The notes under the pieces: model-generated
What the model was told of the DNA's origin: nothing
Database searches by the model: none
What the model saw: only the letters and a program-made list of their open reading frames with translations
Source of the DNA: Castellaniella sp047971665
Lineage (GTDB): Bacteria > Pseudomonadota > Gammaproteobacteria > Burkholderiales > Burkholderiaceae_B
Reading direction: 5' to 3'
Assembly: GCF_047971665.1 (NCBI RefSeq)
Contig: NZ_JBKEAA010000002.1
Span: 1 to 51,811 of the forward strand
Length of the DNA: 51,811 bases
Part shown: positions 25,580-35,441 of the stretch, in pieces
Layout: each line of letters starts with the position of its first letter
Numbering within the stretch: the stretch's first letter is position 1
Translations under genes and position numbers: made by a program

Positions 25580-26115
25580 CGGATCAGCCCTCTGTGCAGG
25601 ATCAAGGGCCCGGCCCCGTCCAACCCATCCGCCGTCCTTCGGCCGGGTGGGTCTTCTCGCGCCCGGAACGGATCCTGGCATTCGGCCTGGGGTCAGGGCT
25701 GATTCATCCGGCGCCGGGCACCTGGGGCACGCTGGTCGGCTGGCTGCTGTGGGCCGTTTTGCTGCGCGATCTGCCCGACGCCTGGATGGCGCTGGTGCTG
25801 CTCGTGTCGTTCGGGATCGGCTGCTGGGCCGCCCAGCGATGCGGCGAGGCGCTGGGTGTGCCGGATCATGGTGGCATCAACTGGGACGAGATCGTCGCCA
25901 TCTGGCTGGTGCTGTGGCTGATGCCTCATGGCCTCTGGTCCCAGATCGTCTCGGTGGCGCTGTTCCGCCTGTTCGATATCGCCAAGCCTCCGCCGGTGAG
26001 CCTGCTCGACCGGCGTTTCAAGAACGGCTTCGGGGTCATGATCGACGATATCGTCGCCGCACTGTATGCTTTGCTGGCGGGGGCATTGCTCGTGCGATTT
26101 TGGGGGTTGTCATGA
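25576..26115 (+). CDS. pgpA: Phosphatidylglycerophosphatase A
   Basis: This 179-residue inner-membrane protein has the PgpA signatures LGSGLIHPAPGTWGTL (about 38-53), INWDEIVAIW near 100-109 and FRLFDIAKPPPVSLLDRRFKNGFGVMIDDIVA near 130-160. It dephosphorylates phosphatidylglycerol phosphate in phospholipid synthesis. It is coupled to both neighbours by ATGA overlaps in a thiL-pgpA-pncC run. Confidence 0.95.
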   Translation: MTDQPSVQDQGPGPVQPIRRPSAGWVFSRPERILAFGLGSGLIHPAPGTWGTLVGWLLWAVLLRDLPDAWMALVLLVSFGIGCWAAQRCGEALGVPDHGGINWDEIVAIWLVLWLMPHGLWSQIVSVALFRLFDIAKPPPVSLLDRRFKNGFGVMIDDIVAALYALLAGALLVRFWGLS

Positions 26116-26618
26116 ACGAACGTGAAACACGGGCCCTGGCGGGCGAGGTGGGGGCCGCCCTGCGCGCCGCAGGCTGGTTCTGCGCCACGGCGGAATCCTG
26201 CACCGGCGGGTTGCTGGCGGGCGCCATTACCTCCTGCCCCGGTTCCAGCCTGTGGTTCGAACGCGGTTTCATCACATACAGCAACGCCGCGAAAATCGAG
26301 CAGTTGCGCGTGTCGCCCGATACGCTGGAACGCTTTGGCGCGGTCAGCGAGGAAATCGCCATGGAAATGGCCAGCGGCGTGCTGGCGGCGGTGCCTCAGG
26401 CCAATCTGGCGCTGTCCACCACCGGCATTGCCGGACCGGGAGGCGCGACCACCGGCAAGCCGGTCGGCATGGTGTGTTTCGGCATTGCGCGTCGCGCCGG
26501 CGCCGGGATCGTGACCCGGGCCATCACCCAGGTGTTCGAGGGCGACCGCGAGGCCGTGCGCGACGCGGCGGTCTGCCGCGCCCTGCAGGCGGCGCTCACG
26601 GCGCTGGGCAAGGATTGA
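26112..26618 (+). CDS. pncC: Nicotinamide-nucleotide amidase (CinA C-terminal domain)
   Basis: The 168-residue stand-alone CinA C-domain has ATAESCTGGLLAGAIT near 25-40, FITYSNAAKIEQL near 53-65 and STTGIAGPGGATTGKPVG near 104-121. It deamidates NMN to nicotinic acid mononucleotide for NAD recycling. It is the last gene of the riboflavin/nusB/thiL run, converging on the glycosylase-like gene 17 bases later. Confidence 0.94.
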   Translation: MNERETRALAGEVGAALRAAGWFCATAESCTGGLLAGAITSCPGSSLWFERGFITYSNAAKIEQLRVSPDTLERFGAVSEEIAMEMASGVLAAVPQANLALSTTGIAGPGGATTGKPVGMVCFGIARRAGAGIVTRAITQVFEGDREAVRDAAVCRALQAALTALGKD

Positions 26619-26635
26619 CGCTCATCCCTGCGGTT

Positions 26636-27319
26636 TCAGAACTGCGGATTGATGCTCAGCGACAGCATGGCCGACAACTGACACAGCGGCCTGCCGGCGG
26701 CCTGATGCAGGGCATTGAAGGCCGCCTGCACGGCCTGCAGATCCCGCTGGCTGGCGGGCTCGCGGTCGATGACCCCCGCCGTCTTCAAGCGCGCGACCAC
26801 ATCGCTGGTCACCAGGAACGTATCCTTGCCCGCCAGACGCAGAAATCCGGCCGACGAGCGCCCGCCCAGCCGCGCGCCCCGCTTGGCCAGCAGGCGCCAC
26901 AGACCGATGATGTCGTCGATGGGCCAATCGGCAAGGAAGGCGCCGAAGCTGCTGCCGCGCTCCTGGCGGATGTCCAGAATGAACCGGGCGTTCTCGGGGA
27001 TGGTCTTCAGTTTGGTGCGGTCGCGGATGATCCGGTCGTTTTTCATGTGGGCTTCGATGTCTCGCGGCTCGAGCCGTGCCATGGTTTCCGGATCGAAACC
27101 GTCGAAGGCCTGCTCGAATTCCGGCCACTTGGCATCGACCACTGTGTGCTGCATGCCGGCCTGAAAGACCCGCTGAGTCATGGCCGAGAGGTAACGGTCA
27201 TCGTTTTTTTGTTTCAGTGCCCGAGGGGACAGCGCCTGAGGCAGAAAGACCTCCATGGCTGCATCTGATTCAAAGCGCGCGCGCACGGTGTCATAAAGCC
27301 AGCGATAATCCAGCGTCAT
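26636..27319 (-). CDS. DNA-3-methyladenine glycosylase I-like protein, divergent
   Basis: In this 227-residue protein the middle resembles the Adenine_glyco/Tag domain (MTQRVFQAGMQHTVVDAKWPEFEQAFDGFDPETMARL). The opening Cys and YHDxEWG motif of classical Tag is replaced by DYRWLYDTVRARFES, and the position of the Tag catalytic glutamate is uncertain. It may be a separate branch with a different substrate or no glycosylase activity. Its ATG overlaps the pyrF stop by four bases, so it is expressed downstream of pyrF. Confidence 0.7.
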   Translation of the reverse strand: MTLDYRWLYDTVRARFESDAAMEVFLPQALSPRALKQKNDDRYLSAMTQRVFQAGMQHTVVDAKWPEFEQAFDGFDPETMARLEPRDIEAHMKNDRIIRDRTKLKTIPENARFILDIRQERGSSFGAFLADWPIDDIIGLWRLLAKRGARLGGRSSAGFLRLAGKDTFLVTSDVVARLKTAGVIDREPASQRDLQAVQAAFNALHQAAGRPLCQLSAMLSLSINPQF

Positions 27320-28134
27320 TTCAGCGCCTCGCGGATCGCGTCGCGTGTGTCGCGGGCGGCCTGCGCGGCGGCCTGCGCCCAATCGTCGCCCCGGCCGGCG
27401 TACAGGATGGCGCGGGATGAGTTGATCATCATGCCGGTGCCCGCCGCCGTCCGTCCGGCGCGCACGGTCGCCGGAATGTCGCCGCCCTGGGCGCCGACAC
27501 CGGGGATCAGCAGTGGCATGTCGCCGATCCGCCGGCGCACCTGCTCGATCTCGTCGGGGAAGGTCGCGCCCACCACCAGCGCGCATTGCTCCGTGGTGTT
27601 CCAGGTCCGCGCGACCAGATCGGCCACGTGCAGGTACAGCGGCATGCCGTTGGCCATGCGTGTTTCCTGCAGGTCGGCGCCGCCGGGGTTGGATGTGCGG
27701 CACAGGACGATGACGCCGCGGTCCCCATAGTCCAGGTAGGGCTGCACCGAATCCCGGCCCATGTAGGGATTGACGGTCACGGCATCGGCGCCGTAGCGCT
27801 CATAGGCTTCGCGCGCGTATTGCGCGGCCGTACTGCCGATGTCGCCGCGCTTGGCGTCCAGCACGATGGGCAGGTCCGGGTGTCGCTCACGGATCGCCGC
27901 GCAGATGTCCTGGAGCTGATCCTCGGCGCCCAGCGCGGCAAAATAGGCGATCTGCGGCTTGAAGCCGCACACATAGGGCGCAGTCGCCTCGACGATGCGC
28001 AGGCAGAACTCGGTGACTGCATCGGGGCGGTCTTTCAGTTCTTCGGGGAAGCGTCTCGGGTCCGGGTCAAGGCCCACCATCAGCAGGGAGTCCTGGCGAG
28101 TCCAGGCGCGGTTCAGCTTGTCGATGAAGGTCAT
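27316..28134 (-). CDS. pyrF: Orotidine 5'-phosphate decarboxylase, type 2
   Basis: This 272-residue TIM barrel of the longer subfamily 2 has LMVGLDPDPRRFP near 18-30, CGFKPQIAYFAALG near 56-69 and the catalytic IVLDAKRGDIGSTAAQYA near 89-106, including the Lys-Asp pair. It makes UMP from OMP. It lies 92 bases downstream of dgkA on the same strand and overlaps the glycosylase-like gene. Confidence 0.96.
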   Translation of the reverse strand: MTFIDKLNRAWTRQDSLLMVGLDPDPRRFPEELKDRPDAVTEFCLRIVEATAPYVCGFKPQIAYFAALGAEDQLQDICAAIRERHPDLPIVLDAKRGDIGSTAAQYAREAYERYGADAVTVNPYMGRDSVQPYLDYGDRGVIVLCRTSNPGGADLQETRMANGMPLYLHVADLVARTWNTTEQCALVVGATFPDEIEQVRRRIGDMPLLIPGVGAQGGDIPATVRAGRTAAGTGMMINSSRAILYAGRGDDWAQAAAQAARDTRDAIREALK

Positions 28135-28226
28135 GGCGTCGGGCAGTCCGTGGTGTCGGGTTGAAAAAGGGCGGGGCGGGCGTGTGGATAGCGGTCGCGC
28201 CCCGGATCTCAGTGTGGTTCAGGGGG

Positions 28227-28616
28227 TCATGAGGGCCACCAGCGTGGCGCCAGCACGGCAATCCAGACTGCGCCCGTCAGGATCAGCACCAGCAGCACCG
28301 CTGCGCTGCCGACGTCCTTGGCGCGTCCCAGCAAAGGGTGGTGTTCTGTGCTGATCGCATCGGCCAGCGCCTCGATCGCGGAATTCAGCAGTTCCACGAC
28401 CAGCACCAGCACCAGTACACCGGCCAGCAGCAGCCGTTCGATGGCCGTGTTGCCCAGCCACAGTCCCAGCGGAATCAGGATTGCCGCGAGGAGGGTCTCC
28501 TGACGGAACGCGGCCTCGTGACGCCATGCGGCGCCCAGTCCTTGCAGTGAATAGCCGAACGCGCGCACGATGCGCAGCAATCCGCCGGTGCTTTTGTAGG
28601 AGGAGGGTCGGGTCAT
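28227..28616 (-). CDS. dgkA: Diacylglycerol kinase
   Basis: This 129-residue integral membrane protein has three hydrophobic helices and the diagnostic VVELLNSAIEALADAIS (about 67-83), followed by KDVGSAAVLLVL. It phosphorylates diacylglycerol made by membrane-derived oligosaccharide synthesis. I chose the ATG at 28616 because this gives the family length; an upstream in-frame ATG at 28697 would read through the groEL terminator hairpin. Confidence 0.93.
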   Translation of the reverse strand: MTRPSSYKSTGGLLRIVRAFGYSLQGLGAAWRHEAAFRQETLLAAILIPLGLWLGNTAIERLLLAGVLVLVLVVELLNSAIEALADAISTEHHPLLGRAKDVGSAAVLLVLILTGAVWIAVLAPRWWPS

Positions 28617-28649
28617 GGGTCGGCCGATCGGGAGAGTGTCGGCATTGTA

Positions 28650-28685
28650 TAAAAAATCCCCGCCACGGCGAACCGGGGCGGGGAT
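28650..28685 (-). terminator. Rho-independent terminator after groEL
   Basis: Read on the minus strand, ATCCCCGCC and GGCGGGGAT are exact complements around an 11-base loop, followed at once by a T-run (the A-run at 28651-28656 on the + strand). It lies about 130 bases past the groEL stop, in the right orientation to end the groESL transcript before dgkA. Confidence 0.8.
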
Positions 28686-28813
28686 GTGGCAGGACACGGC
28701 AGAGTCCTTTCGGACGATTTCGTGCCTGACGAGTCCGAGCAGCGTGTCCGCTGCAAGGTGAGGCCGGGCGCCGGTCTGGCGCCGAGGCGCCGGACCGGGA
28801 AGGGCACAGGGGC

Positions 28814-30460
<1,647 letters not shown>

Positions 30461-30494
30461 GTTGAAATTCCTTGGGATTGAACAGTGAGGTGGC

Positions 30495-30782
30495 TTACTG
30501 GATCACGGCGAGGACTTCTTCCTCGCGGATGACGAGCACTTCCTCGCCATCGACCTTGACGGACTGGCCGGCGTACTTGCCGAACAGGACCTTGTCGCCG
30601 ACTTTCAGGTCGACCGGGATCACTTTGCCGTCCTCGGTTTTCTTGCCGGGACCGACAGCCAAGACTTCGCCTTGATCGGGCTTTTCAGCCGCGCTGTCAG
30701 GGATGACGATACCCGAGGCGGTGGTGCGCTCGTTGTCCAGACGCTTGACGATCACACGATCGTGCAAAGGACGCAGTGCCAT
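30495..30782 (-). CDS. groES: Co-chaperonin GroES (10 kDa)
   Basis: The 95-residue protein begins MALRPLHDRVIVKRLDNERTTASGIVIPD, with the GroEL-binding mobile loop around 17-32. It caps the GroEL chamber. The start at 30782 follows AGGAG; an ATG 18 bases further upstream would lengthen it beyond the family size. Confidence 0.97.
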   Translation of the reverse strand: MALRPLHDRVIVKRLDNERTTASGIVIPDSAAEKPDQGEVLAVGPGKKTEDGKVIPVDLKVGDKVLFGKYAGQSVKVDGEEVLVIREEEVLAVIQ

Positions 30783-30831
30783 GGAGAAACTCCTGTACAT
30801 AGAAATTGAAGGATGCAGGGGGCGGAGCCTG

Positions 30832-30858
30832 TTAGCACTCGCTCCCGTTGAGTGCTAA
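30832..30858 (-). promoter_or_regulatory. CIRCE operator for HrcA
   Basis: TTAGCACTC (30832-30840), nine bases and GAGTGCTAA (30850-30858) form the exact consensus CIRCE inverted repeat between the groES promoter and its start codon. HrcA repressor binding here keeps groESL low until heat stress. Confidence 0.95.
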
Positions 30859-30885
30859 TTATAAGGACGGTTTCCGGAGTTTCAA
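30858..30885 (-). promoter_or_regulatory. Sigma-70 type promoter of groESL
   Basis: On the minus strand TTGAAA (30880-30885) and TATAAT (30858-30863) are separated by 16 bases and lie directly upstream of the CIRCE site, whose edge abuts the -10 box. Repressor bound to CIRCE would block RNA polymerase. The remaining bases up to 31154 show no gene and no other element I can support. Confidence 0.75.
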
Positions 30886-31154
30886 GAGGGGGTGACGGGA
30901 TTTGTTACAAATTGGAGGGTGTTCAGCAGCGGGATGTCGCGCAATCAGCATTCCCGCCTCGCCAGCTTCATCTGCCGCGCAACCCTGCGCCAGCGCACAG
31001 GCGTATAGGCGGGTCCTTGAATCATTGGGGTAAACGCTGACCCGGAACCCTCGTCCCCAGGCAATTATGACCATCATCAAAAATGGTGATTGGACGCTCC
31101 GTCGGTGCCTGCTTATGTTGTGGTGACCCCCTCGACCAATAAGCAGGAGACAAC

Positions 31155-32489
31155 ATGCTGAACCTGAAATCGCTTTCCCTGAGGCCGGTGCTGGCCGTGC
31201 TTTCCCTGGTGGCGTGCGCACCGGCCCTGGCGGGGACCGTCACCGTGATCACCTCGTTTCCGAAGGATCTCACCAACGCGTACAAACAGGCCTTCGAGGC
31301 CAAGCATCCCGACATCAATCTCGAAATCCTCAACAAGAACACCGTGTCCGGCATTGCCTTCGTGAAGGAAACGGATGCCGGCAAGCGGCCCGATGTATTC
31401 TGGGCGAGCGCGCCCGATGCCTTCGAGGTGCTGTCCAAGGCCGGCCTGATGGCCGACAGTACGGACCTGCACAATTCGGATGTGCCCAAGAATATCGGCA
31501 GCTTTCCCATCAACGACCCCGAGGGCAAGTTCATGGGGCAGGCCCTGGCGGGCTACGGCATCATGTACAACACCCGGCTGCTCAAGGCACGCAAGATCGC
31601 ACCGCCCAAGACCTGGACCGACCTGCTCAAGCCCGAATGGTATGGGCTGGTGGGCATGACCTCGCCCTCGCGTTCGGGCACCATGCATCTGACTGTCGAG
31701 ACGATCCTGCAGGGCGAGGGCTGGGGCCAGGGCTGGTCTACATTGCTGCGCATGGCGGGCAACAGTGGCGCCATCACGGAACGCTCCTTCGGGGTGCCTG
31801 ACGGCATCAACAATGGCCAGTTCGGCGCCGGCCCGGTGATCGATTTCTTTGGCCTGTCCAGCAAATATTCCAAATTCCCCGTGGATTTCATCTATCCCGA
31901 TGAAACCGCGATCGTGCCCGCCAATATTGGTCTCATCAAAGGCGCCCGCAACGAGGCCGAAGCCAGGGAATTCATCAAGTTCACCGTCAGCCCGGCGGGC
32001 CAGGAACTGTTGCTCAAGCCGGAAATCTCGCGCCTGCCGGTGCTGCCCTATGCCAAGCTGAGCAATATTCCGGAGGGCTACCCGGATCCTCAGGAGATCG
32101 CCGCGCGCAGCAAGGTAAATTTTGATACGGCGCTGTCGCAGAACCGCTATTTCATTGTCCAGTCGCTGTTCGATCAGACGATCACCTTTCGGCACAAAGA
32201 ACTGCAGGAAGCGACGGAGGCCATTTATGCGGCGGCCGCCAGGCTCGGTGACAAGGCCAATCAAGGTGAGGCCAAGAAGCTGCTGGACAAGGCGCGACAA
32301 CTGGCCTGGTCGCCGTTGCTCAGTCATGCCCAGGTCCAGGATCCGGAATTGCAGGCATTGTTCCATGCCGATAAAAAGGATTCGGCCGTGACCCAAAAGC
32401 TGTCGAAGCTGCAGGGTGACTGGAATAATCAGGCAAAGAGCAACTATGCCGAAGCGGTGAAGCTCGCCCAGCAGGCCGCTGGGCTGTAA
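31155..32489 (+). CDS. ABC transporter solute-binding protein, iron/phosphonate type, with long C-terminal extension
   Basis: The 444-residue protein has a signal peptide (LRPVLAVLSLVACAPALAG) and a SBP_bac family-1/AfuA-like fold: VTVITSFPKDLTNAYKQAFEAKHPDINLEI, RPDVFWASAPDAFEVLSKAGLM, then GYGIMYNTRLL. The usual fold ends near 330. A further roughly 100 residues, mostly predicted helix (LQEATEAIYAAAARLGDKANQGEAKKLLDKARQLA...), extend it. It delivers substrate to the permease and ATPase encoded next. Fe3+, 2-aminoethylphosphonate, polyamines or sugar phosphates are all possible ligands. The ATG is preceded by GCAGGAGAC. Confidence 0.85.
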   Translation: MLNLKSLSLRPVLAVLSLVACAPALAGTVTVITSFPKDLTNAYKQAFEAKHPDINLEILNKNTVSGIAFVKETDAGKRPDVFWASAPDAFEVLSKAGLMADSTDLHNSDVPKNIGSFPINDPEGKFMGQALAGYGIMYNTRLLKARKIAPPKTWTDLLKPEWYGLVGMTSPSRSGTMHLTVETILQGEGWGQGWSTLLRMAGNSGAITERSFGVPDGINNGQFGAGPVIDFFGLSSKYSKFPVDFIYPDETAIVPANIGLIKGARNEAEAREFIKFTVSPAGQELLLKPEISRLPVLPYAKLSNIPEGYPDPQEIAARSKVNFDTALSQNRYFIVQSLFDQTITFRHKELQEATEAIYAAAARLGDKANQGEAKKLLDKARQLAWSPLLSHAQVQDPELQALFHADKKDSAVTQKLSKLQGDWNNQAKSNYAEAVKLAQQAAGL

Positions 32490-32531
32490 GGCGGATCAGC
32501 GGTTTGGGTTTGCTTCGCATGTGAAACGCGC

Positions 32532-32553
32532 GGTGCCCCAAGGGGCCCGCACC
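32532..32553 (+). other. Hairpin between binding-protein and permease genes
   Basis: GGTGCCCC and GGGG...GCACC can fold around an AA turn in the 90-base gap. Such hairpins often protect the abundant binding-protein mRNA or reduce read-through to permease genes. The stem is imperfect. Confidence 0.3.
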
Positions 32554-32579
32554 CGATATCGTCAGTTCTGTCCGGAGAC

Positions 32580-34331
32580 ATGTCTGCGGACGTAGGGGCC
32601 CTTATGTCGCAAACCATCGCCCTTGGTCAGCGAGCCTACAGTGCCGTACGACGACAGTCGCTTGGCATCCAGTTGGTGGCGCTGTTCGTACTGCTTTTCC
32701 TGCTTCTGTTTCTCGTGATTCCAGTCGGGAATGTGTTCTACAGTGCGTTCGTCAATTCGGATGGCAGCCTGACGATCGGTCACTTCATCGCCTTCTTTCA
32801 TCAGGCGCTGCTGAAAGAGTCCTTCTTCAACAGCCTGTATGTTGCCAGCATGGCGACGCTGTTCGCCTCGCTGATCGCGGTGCCGCTGGCGTACCTGACG
32901 ATCCGTTTCCAGTTTCGTGGGGCGATCTTGATTCAGACCCTGGGGGTGCTGCCGCTGATCATGCCGCCCTTTGTCGGGGCGGTGGCGTTGCAGCTGATCT
33001 TTGGTCAGGCGGGCAGCGTCAACTTGCTGCTGGCCGAATATTTCGGCGTCACGATCCCGATCATGGACGGACTGAATGGCATCATCTTTGTCGAGGCGTT
33101 GCATTATTTCCCCTTCATTCTCATGAACCTGACCGTGGCGCTGCGCAACATCGACGGCGCCATGGAGGAGGCCGCCCTCAGCCTGGGCGCGCGTGGCTGG
33201 CGACTGTTCCGCCGTGTGATCTTCCCCCTGGGATTGCCTGGTTATATCGCGGGCGCCTCGCTGGTTTTCGTCAAGGTTTTCGACGATCTTGGCACACCGC
33301 TGGTCATGGGCACCACCAACATGCTGGCGCCGCAGGCCTACCTGCGCATCACTCAGGTGGGTCTCGATGATCCCCTGGGCTATGCCATCAGCGTCATCAT
33401 GATCGCCTTTTCGATCCTGGCTTTGTGGCTCTCGGCCAGCGCGCTCAAGGGACGCGACTATTCCACCCTGCAGAAGGGCGGAAATTCGCTGCAGCAGCGC
33501 CCCTTGAGCCGCCTGCAGTCCCTCATGGCTTATGCCTGGATCCTGCTCGTCCTGCTGCTGGTGCTGTCGCCGCACTTCGGCATCCTGATGCTGTCGCTGG
33601 CGACGGTCTGGAGCTACGCGCCCCTGCCCGACGGTTACACCCTGGCGCACTATGTCGATGTCTTCCAGGACTCTCAGGGCATGATCGCCAACACCTTGCT
33701 CTATGGCGGTCTGGCGGCGGGCCTGGATGTGATTTTCGGTACAGCCATCGCCTATGTGCTGCTGCGCACCCGCCTGGTCGGCCGCCAATGGCTGGACTGG
33801 ATCGCGTCGGCAGCCCTCGCCATTCCCGGGATCGTCCTGGCCATCGGCTATCTGCGCACCTTCCGCAATGTGAACATTCCCTTGACCGAAATCGGGCTCA
33901 CCTCCACCTGGGTGCTCATCATGCTGGCCTACGCCGTGCGACGCCTGCCGTACGCGCTGCGGTCGTGCGTGGCTGCGCTGCAGCAGATCCACACTTCGCT
34001 CGAGGAGGCGGCGACCTCTGTCGGGGCCAATCGCTTCAGCATCATCCGGCGGGTCGTCATCCCCCTGATGGGCGGCGGCATCCTGGCCGGTTTCGTGATC
34101 AGCTTCATTACTGCGGCGGTCGAGCTGTCGGCCACCCTGATGCTGGTCACGCGCGACAGTGACGCGCCCATGAGTTATGGCATCTACCTTTACATGCAAA
34201 GCGCGTCGGGTCGAGGGCCTGGCGCCGCGCTGGGCGTCATCGCCGTAGTGGCGGTCGCCATCGGCACCTACATCTCCCATGTCATCGTCGAGCGCAGTTC
34301 TGCGCGTCAACGCCAGTCCCGAGCTCTTTAG
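32580..34331 (+). CDS. ABC transporter permease, double-length (FbpB/AfuB type)
   Basis: This 583-residue protein has two fused BPD_transp_1 halves and about twelve membrane segments. Each half has an EAA-type loop: MEEAALSLGARGWRLFRRVIFPLGLPGYIAG (about 198-228) and LEEAATSVGANRFSIIRRVVIPLMGGGILAGF (about 475-506). A single chain therefore supplies both halves of the channel. The first ATG has GGAG close by; a second ATG at 32604 is also possible. Confidence 0.92.
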   Translation: MSADVGALMSQTIALGQRAYSAVRRQSLGIQLVALFVLLFLLLFLVIPVGNVFYSAFVNSDGSLTIGHFIAFFHQALLKESFFNSLYVASMATLFASLIAVPLAYLTIRFQFRGAILIQTLGVLPLIMPPFVGAVALQLIFGQAGSVNLLLAEYFGVTIPIMDGLNGIIFVEALHYFPFILMNLTVALRNIDGAMEEAALSLGARGWRLFRRVIFPLGLPGYIAGASLVFVKVFDDLGTPLVMGTTNMLAPQAYLRITQVGLDDPLGYAISVIMIAFSILALWLSASALKGRDYSTLQKGGNSLQQRPLSRLQSLMAYAWILLVLLLVLSPHFGILMLSLATVWSYAPLPDGYTLAHYVDVFQDSQGMIANTLLYGGLAAGLDVIFGTAIAYVLLRTRLVGRQWLDWIASAALAIPGIVLAIGYLRTFRNVNIPLTEIGLTSTWVLIMLAYAVRRLPYALRSCVAALQQIHTSLEEAATSVGANRFSIIRRVVIPLMGGGILAGFVISFITAAVELSATLMLVTRDSDAPMSYGIYLYMQSASGRGPGAALGVIAVVAVAIGTYISHVIVERSSARQRQSRAL

Positions 34332-34339
34332 GAATCGTC

Positions 34340-35425
34340 ATGAAAAAAGTGAGCGTCGAGTGTCGAAACCTGCGCCTTTCCTACGGCCGCAACGAGGTTC
34401 TCAAAGACATCAGCCTGCTGATTGAACCCGGTGAATTCTTTGCCCTACTGGGGCCGTCGGGGTCTGGAAAATCCACCCTGCTGCGTCTGATCGCCGGCTT
34501 CAACATGCATGATTCCGGCGAGTTGCTGGTCGACGGCAAGGACATCGGCCGTGTGCCGCCGCACAAGCGCAATATCGGGATGGTGTTCCAGAGCTATGCC
34601 CTGTGGCCGCACATGAGCGTCTGGGATAATGTTGCCTTCGGTCTGGTCGAGCGCAAGATGAAATCCGCCGAGATCCGTGAAAAGGTGGAGGCAGCCCTGG
34701 ATCTGGTCAGTCTGTCTCAATATGCCAAACGCCGTCCCAACGAACTGTCCGGCGGCCAGCAGCAGCGGGTCGCGCTCGCGCGCACCATCATCATCGAACC
34801 GCAGGTGCTGCTGCTGGACGAGCCTCTGTCCAATCTGGACAAGAAGCTGCGTGTGCAGATGCGGCAGGACCTGCTCGCGTTGCAGCGGCGTCTGGGGATC
34901 ACCACGATCTTCGTGACGCACGACCAGGAAGAGGCCATGACCACGGCCGACCGCATGGCTGTGATGGATCAGGGCGTCGTGCAGCAGGTAGGCAGTCCCA
35001 CCAATCTCTATGATTATCCACGCAACCGGTTCGTGGCCAATTTTGTAGGAACGATGAATGTGCTGGATGGTCAGATCCGCGAGCGCTCGAGTACGCACCT
35101 GTCCTTGGATGTCCCTGGGCTGGGCGACATCCGGTTGCCGCACAATGGCAATGTGCCCGAGGGGGCCCGCCTGGCGGCCAGCTTCCGGCCGCACACCGTG
35201 CAGATCGAAAAGGCGGGTGGCCGGGGCGATGCCTGCCTGATCTGGCTGCCGGGCATCATCGATCATCGGGAGTTCCTGGGCGAGTTCACTCGTTACAGGG
35301 TGCGGGTGGGCGACCATTTGGTGACGGCGGATCAGGCGCACCTGACCGGGCTGGAGATCTACCCCGCTGGCGCTGAGGTCTCGATCGGCCTGGAGCCGAC
35401 CCAGATCCGCCTGCTGGCGGCCTGA
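34340..35425 (+). CDS. ABC transporter ATP-binding protein (PotA/FbpC type)
   Basis: The 361-residue ATPase has Walker A GPSGSGKST near 39-47, signature LSGGQQQR near 136-143, Walker B VLLLDEPLSNLD near 156-167 and an H-loop TIFVTHDQEEA. A C-terminal TOBE-like domain (about 245-360) is typical of importers of iron, polyamine and phosphonate type. It starts eight bases after the permease gene and completes the importer. Confidence 0.94.
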   Translation: MKKVSVECRNLRLSYGRNEVLKDISLLIEPGEFFALLGPSGSGKSTLLRLIAGFNMHDSGELLVDGKDIGRVPPHKRNIGMVFQSYALWPHMSVWDNVAFGLVERKMKSAEIREKVEAALDLVSLSQYAKRRPNELSGGQQQRVALARTIIIEPQVLLLDEPLSNLDKKLRVQMRQDLLALQRRLGITTIFVTHDQEEAMTTADRMAVMDQGVVQQVGSPTNLYDYPRNRFVANFVGTMNVLDGQIRERSSTHLSLDVPGLGDIRLPHNGNVPEGARLAASFRPHTVQIEKAGGRGDACLIWLPGIIDHREFLGEFTRYRVRVGDHLVTADQAHLTGLEIYPAGAEVSIGLEPTQIRLLAA

Positions 35426-35441
35426 TCTTTCCTCTGTCTTT

